The notes under the pieces were generated by a model. That model had not been told where the DNA came from, searched no databases, and saw only the letters and a list, made by a program, of their open reading frames with translations. Of a stretch of 16,891 nucleotides of DNA, positions 13,848 through 16,891 are shown in pieces. Position numbers and translations under genes: made by a program. The stretch's first letter is position 1. Every line of letters starts with the position of its first letter. Where the stretch lies: contig DJEI01000058.1 in the NCBI GenBank assembly GCA_002431865.1, positions 1 to 16,891 of the forward strand, in the 5' to 3' direction. The DNA comes from Lachnospiraceae bacterium UBA5902 (GTDB lineage Bacteria; Bacillota; Clostridia; Lachnospirales; Lachnospiraceae).

Positions 13848-15035
13848 TTGCTTACACCAGTTGATATTCAACAGAAGAAATTCCATGTCGGATTGGGTTA
13901 CGACAAAAAGGATGTAAACACATTTTTTGACAGTGTTTCGGAAAGCTATGAATCCTTGTATCGTTCAAATGCGGAGTTAAAAGAGAAGGTCTCCATATTA
14001 AATGATACATTACAAAATTATCGTTCCAAGGAATCACATCTTGAAAAAAGCTTGAAGCGTGCGGAAAAAGATACTGTAGAAACAATCTCCAATGCTACAA
14101 AAGAGGCAAAGGAGATTATTCGTGATGCAAAAATTCAGGCAAGCAGCATTGTATCTGATGCGGAAAAACGTTTAGAGCATCTGGAAGATGAGATTGCATT
14201 AATAGAAGCAAAATACACTGCTTATAAATCTAATTTCTGCTCGCTGCTGAAAAAGCAGTTTGAGTTTTTAGGCGAACAGGATTTTGATCCATCTTCTATG
14301 ATTGATGACCGCGCATGGGCACTCATAGGTGGTGAAGAAAAAGAGGCTTCTACATCTACAGGTGAAAGCTTCGGTGCCTATACCGGAGATCCCCAGTTAC
14401 GTGATGAATCAACACTGGGTGGTTTTAACGGTGGATATGGCAATGGTGATATGACCAGCACAAGTGCTGTATATACTCAGTCGTTAAGTGCCGGTGAAAA
14501 TTTTGTTGATCCGTTTAAACCAAAGGAACAGAAAGATTATAATCCATTTGATTCCAAGGGAAAAAGCACAGAGGACAAGAAGTCTTCCTTAAAGGTTGCG
14601 AACTCTGCAGAAGAGCGGAAGAAAATGAAACGTGCAACCGTCGGAAGTTCCGAGGCTGCCGCTGCTGTTCAGAAAGCAAGGGAAGCCGCTGCTCAGGCAG
14701 CCAAAGCCCCAAAGCCGGAGCCAAAACCAGCGCCTGCACCAGAGTCAAAGCGTGAATCGCGTCCAGAGCCTGAACAAAAACCAGAGCCTGCTCCAGCGCC
14801 AGAAAGAAAGCCGGAACCGGAAGTAAAACCGGAGCCTGCTCCAAAGGAGCCAGATATTGATGAGATTCCAACAATCTCTCATTTGTCTGAATCTGACGAT
14901 GCAACAGATACAGAAGAATCTGCAGAGAGCATCGAAGGTGAAGTAGAAGCAAAAAAGAACAACGGACCAGCGTTGATCGGAGAAGGCGAAGACGATGATG
15001 CCGAGACCGACGATGATGGTTTTGAGTTTATCTAA
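13848..15035 (+). CDS. divIVA: DivIVA domain protein with long proline-rich, acidic tail
   Basis: DivIVA oligomers bind negatively curved membrane at septa and poles and recruit partners. Translation starts at TTG 13848. Residues 1-30 match the lipid-binding domain (M-L-T-P-V-D-I-Q-Q-K-K-F, then G-L-G-Y-D-K-K-D-V-N-T-F-F-D). A coiled coil runs over about 35-125 (N-A-E-L-K-E-K-V, then A-K-E-A-K-E-I-I-R-D-A-K). The remaining ~270 residues are unlike the ~164-residue Bacillus protein: a Gly/Ser/Thr-rich stretch (165-215), two D/N-P-F motifs (221-223, 232-234), a basic/Ala-rich segment (245-287), a Pro-Glu-Lys-Ala repeat (287-333) and an acidic end closing with D-D-D-G-F-E-F-I. The tail looks disordered and may be a docking arm. 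The gene follows sepF after 21 bp. The N-terminal identification is firm; the tail's role is unknown. Confidence 0.92.
   Translation: MLTPVDIQQKKFHVGLGYDKKDVNTFFDSVSESYESLYRSNAELKEKVSILNDTLQNYRSKESHLEKSLKRAEKDTVETISNATKEAKEIIRDAKIQASSIVSDAEKRLEHLEDEIALIEAKYTAYKSNFCSLLKKQFEFLGEQDFDPSSMIDDRAWALIGGEEKEASTSTGESFGAYTGDPQLRDESTLGGFNGGYGNGDMTSTSAVYTQSLSAGENFVDPFKPKEQKDYNPFDSKGKSTEDKKSSLKVANSAEERKKMKRATVGSSEAAAAVQKAREAAAQAAKAPKPEPKPAPAPESKRESRPEPEQKPEPAPAPERKPEPEVKPEPAPKEPDIDEIPTISHLSESDDATDTEESAESIEGEVEAKKNNGPALIGEGEDDDAETDDDGFEFI
14706..14846 (+). repeat. Proline/glutamate-rich repeat region in divIVA
   Basis: This stretch encodes residues 287-333, an irregular repeat of P-E-P, P-A-P and K-P-E-P units (for example P-E-Q-K-P-E-P-A-P-A-P-E and K-P-E-P-E-V-K-P-E-P). 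At DNA level CCAGAGCCTG and CCGGAGCC-like units recur, so copy number could vary between strains. Confidence 0.75.
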
Positions 15036-15071
15036 TCAAATATCGTATTACATACAGAAAGAAGAGTTACC

Positions 15072-16175
15072 ATGAAGAATTTAACTGTCCATCTTGATGA
15101 TAAGCCAATCTACGATATCGTATATGAAGAGAGCTTTGATGCCCTTCCTGGTATGATCAAGGAACTTGGCTACAGTAACCGCAAAATCTGTGTGGTATCC
15201 GAAAGTCATGTAGCATCCTTGTATTTGGATGCTATATTACTTTCTATCAAAGATGCCTGCACATATACAACAGCCTTTGTTTTTCCGGAAGGAGAGGCAA
15301 GCAAGAATCTGAATGTTGTCAGAAACCTGTACACTCATCTGATTGAAGAAAAATTCGATCGAAATGATATACTGATTGCCCTTGGTGGCGGTGTGGTCGG
15401 TGATCTGACCGGATACGCAGCAGCCACCTATCTGCGCGGGATTGATTTTATCCAGATTCCAACCAGCCTGTTATCTCAGGTCGATTCCAGCATTGGTGGT
15501 AAGACCGGAGTAGATTTTGACTCTTATAAGAACATGGTTGGTGCTTTCCATATGCCGAAGCTGGTCTATATGAATCTGTCTGTCTTAAAGACATTATCGA
15601 ACCGCCAGTTTTGTTCCGGTATGGGCGAGATCATCAAACATGGTCTGATTAAGAACGCTAATTACTTTACATGGCTGGAGGAAAACGAAGCACAGATTGC
15701 TTCGCTTGACCTTCCTACGATTGGAGAGATGATCTATGAAAGCAACGTTGTAAAGAAAAATGTTGTTGAAAATGATCCGACTGAGAAGGGTGAACGTGCG
15801 CTGTTAAATTTTGGACACACCCTGGGACATGCCATTGAAAAATACATGAACTTTGAGTTTCTGCATGGAGAATGTGTCATGATCGGATGTGCGCTTGCCA
15901 GTATCATTTCCTACAAAAAGGGGAATATTACACAGGCAGAGCTGCGCGATATCTTTCACAGCATGAAGCCATACCATGTACCAAAACTGCCGGCCGATGC
16001 GGATTTTGCAACAATCGTATCCTATACAAAAAATGACAAGAAAGCCATTGGCGGCAAGATCAAATTTATCTTGTTAGAGACAATCGGACACGCTTATATC
16101 GACATGGATGTAAGCGAAGAAGATATGCTTCTGGCACTGAAAGAATTACAGGAAAGATATCAGGATGAATACTAA
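15072..16175 (+). CDS. aroB: 3-dehydroquinate synthase
   Basis: AroB makes 3-dehydroquinate from DAHP, the second shikimate-pathway step, using NAD and a divalent metal. The 367-residue product is full length and has the family motifs: NAD-binding L-G-G-G-V-V-G-D (104-111), Q-I-P-T-S-L-L-S-Q-V-D-S-S-I-G-G-K-T-G (128-146), and metal ligands E186 (G-M-G-E-I-I-K-H-G), H249 (F-G-H-T-L-G-H) and H265 (L-H-G-E-C-V). The N-terminal part includes P-E-G-E-A-S-K (72-78). An A/G-rich site (AGAAAGAAGAG, about 15056-15066) precedes the ATG at 15072. It is an amino-acid biosynthesis gene placed among division and envelope genes; its last 11 bp overlap lspA, so the two are likely co-translated. Confidence 0.96.
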   Translation: MKNLTVHLDDKPIYDIVYEESFDALPGMIKELGYSNRKICVVSESHVASLYLDAILLSIKDACTYTTAFVFPEGEASKNLNVVRNLYTHLIEEKFDRNDILIALGGGVVGDLTGYAAATYLRGIDFIQIPTSLLSQVDSSIGGKTGVDFDSYKNMVGAFHMPKLVYMNLSVLKTLSNRQFCSGMGEIIKHGLIKNANYFTWLEENEAQIASLDLPTIGEMIYESNVVKKNVVENDPTEKGERALLNFGHTLGHAIEKYMNFEFLHGECVMIGCALASIISYKKGNITQAELRDIFHSMKPYHVPKLPADADFATIVSYTKNDKKAIGGKIKFILLETIGHAYIDMDVSEEDMLLALKELQERYQDEY

Positions 16176-16767
16176 ACATAAATTTAAAATCTATATAATA
16201 CCGATTCTTTGTATCGGTTTACTGGTTGCGCTCGATCAGATCACGAAATTTATCGTCCGCACATCTTTTACATTATATGAATCACACCCTTTGATCAAGA
16301 ATGTATTTCATCTGACTTACATTCAGAATACGGGAATCGCATGGGGCATGTTCAAAAATGGCAGAACGATATTTTTGATTTTGACCGTTGCTGTGTTGCT
16401 TGTATGCGCCTGCATCTATGCAAAGATTCCAGAAAACAGGCGCTTCACACCGATTCGCGTCTGTCTGGTATTCCTTGTATCCGGTGCAATCGGAAATATG
16501 ATTGACCGTATTTCCTTACATTATGTGGTGGATTTTTTTGATTTCCGTTTGATCAATTTTCCGATTTTTAATGTTGCAGATATTTATGTGACTGTCAGCA
16601 TGATCGTATTGATTTTACTGTGTGCATTTTACTATCACGACCACGAAATCGATGCGTTATTCTCAAAATCGGAGCAGAAAACAACCAGGCATAAACAGGA
16701 GACCGGAAATGATACTCCGATAGAAACAGACTCCGATTCCGAAGAATTAAAAACGAAAAAAAAATAA
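16165..16767 (+). CDS. lspA: Lipoprotein signal peptidase (signal peptidase II) with hydrophilic tail
   Basis: LspA cleaves the signal peptide of diacylglyceryl-modified prolipoproteins in the membrane. Four membrane helices are visible (about 10-27, 66-86, 97-113, 138-157). The catalytic aspartates sit in G-N-M-I-D114-R and F-N-V-A-D139; D24-Q-I-T-K and Q-N-T-G-I-A-W-G-M-F (54-63) are also conserved. The core ends near residue 160, the usual length, and is followed by about 40 charged residues rich in Lys, Glu, Thr and Ser, ending K-T-K-K-K. The tail codons end in a run of nine A (16756-16764), just before the stop. The ATG at 16165 lies inside aroB, with AGGAAAG about 9 bp upstream. An rluD-type gene follows after 11 bp, the common lspA-rluD order in Firmicutes. 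Confidence 0.95.
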   Translation: MNTKHKFKIYIIPILCIGLLVALDQITKFIVRTSFTLYESHPLIKNVFHLTYIQNTGIAWGMFKNGRTIFLILTVAVLLVCACIYAKIPENRRFTPIRVCLVFLVSGAIGNMIDRISLHYVVDFFDFRLINFPIFNVADIYVTVSMIVLILLCAFYYHDHEIDALFSKSEQKTTRHKQETGNDTPIETDSDSEELKTKKK

Positions 16768-16778
16768 GATATTACAAT

Positions 16779-16891
16779 ATGGAAACCTACGAATTCACGA
16801 TTGACGCAGCTTCCACAGACATCGGCACGCGACTGGACAAATATCTGACCGAACAGATACCTGACCAATCGCGTTCGTATATCCAGAAGCT
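16779..16891 (+). CDS. RluA/RluD-family 23S rRNA pseudouridine synthase, 5' part only
   Basis: The first ~37 codons of a gene cut by the right edge. The product begins M-E-T-Y-E-F-T-I-D-A and then shows the S4 RNA-binding domain opening typical of RluD-type enzymes: G-T-R-L-D-K-Y-L followed by S-R-S-Y-I-Q-K. The catalytic domain, with its R-L-D motif, is outside the window, so RluD versus another RluA-family member cannot be decided. The ATG at 16779 has only a weak A/G-rich site upstream. The position directly behind lspA supports the assignment. Confidence 0.85.
   Translation, partial: METYEFTIDAASTDIGTRLDKYLTEQIPDQSRSYIQK

Noticed and set aside
14515..14952. 145-codon open frame on the minus strand opposite the divIVA tail
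   Set aside because: It is a mirror of the Pro/Glu/Lys-rich repeat, giving a Leu/Gln-rich low-complexity product with no ribosome-binding site or known motif.
16756..16764. Run of nine A at the lspA end as a programmed slippage site
   Set aside because: It lies in the last codons of a Lys-rich tail; slippage would change only a few residues and no alternative frame of interest follows.

Overview
The window is a dense block of cell-envelope and cell-division genes from a low-to-mid GC, Gram-positive-type anaerobe. It most resembles a Clostridia member of the Lachnospiraceae kind. This rests on the gene order (miaA, ynbB-type gene, radC, mreCD, PBP2, minCD, rodA, mgsA, then ylmE/yggS, sepF, divIVA, lspA, rluD), the A/G-rich Shine-Dalgarno sites, and the pairing of MinCD with SepF and DivIVA. 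No 16S or other taxonomic marker is present, so the family is inference. Seventeen complete genes and two partial ones are visible, all on the + strand. The largest gap is 75 bp (467-541). I see no rRNA, tRNA, CRISPR array, insertion sequence, convincing terminator or convincing promoter.

Layout. 2-1834: end of miaA (tRNA modification) and a PLP enzyme of the methionine gamma-lyase/'aluminum resistance' (YnbB) family. 1882-9210: radC, then elongation and Min genes mreC, mreD, a large PBP2 (mrdA), minC, minD and rodA. 9245-9643: mgsA (methylglyoxal synthase). 9651-12475: a membrane-anchored D,D-carboxypeptidase, a small uncharacterised P-loop protein and a HlyD-like membrane-anchored protein without a transporter partner. 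12499-15035: the division group yggS/ylmE, sepF and a long divIVA. 15072-16891: aroB, lspA and the start of an RluD-type pseudouridine synthase.

How they fit together. RodA (glycosyltransferase) and PBP2 (transpeptidase) form the elongation synthase, with MreC and MreD as membrane regulators. MinC and MinD restrain FtsZ away from midcell. SepF anchors FtsZ to the membrane and DivIVA marks curved membrane at septa and poles. The D,D-carboxypeptidase trims peptidoglycan stem peptides. Tight spacing and start/stop overlaps (radC/mreC, minD/rodA, aroB/lspA) suggest long polycistronic transcripts.

The main points of interest are: no mreB between radC and mreC; no minE between minD and rodA; a short MinC with a degenerate RSGQ motif; a MinD tail that runs past its membrane helix into rodA; a PBP2 with a ~240-residue insertion and a predicted Cys3His metal site; a Glu at the catalytic Asp71 position of methylglyoxal synthase; and an uncharacterised P-loop/HlyD-like pair embedded in the division genes.
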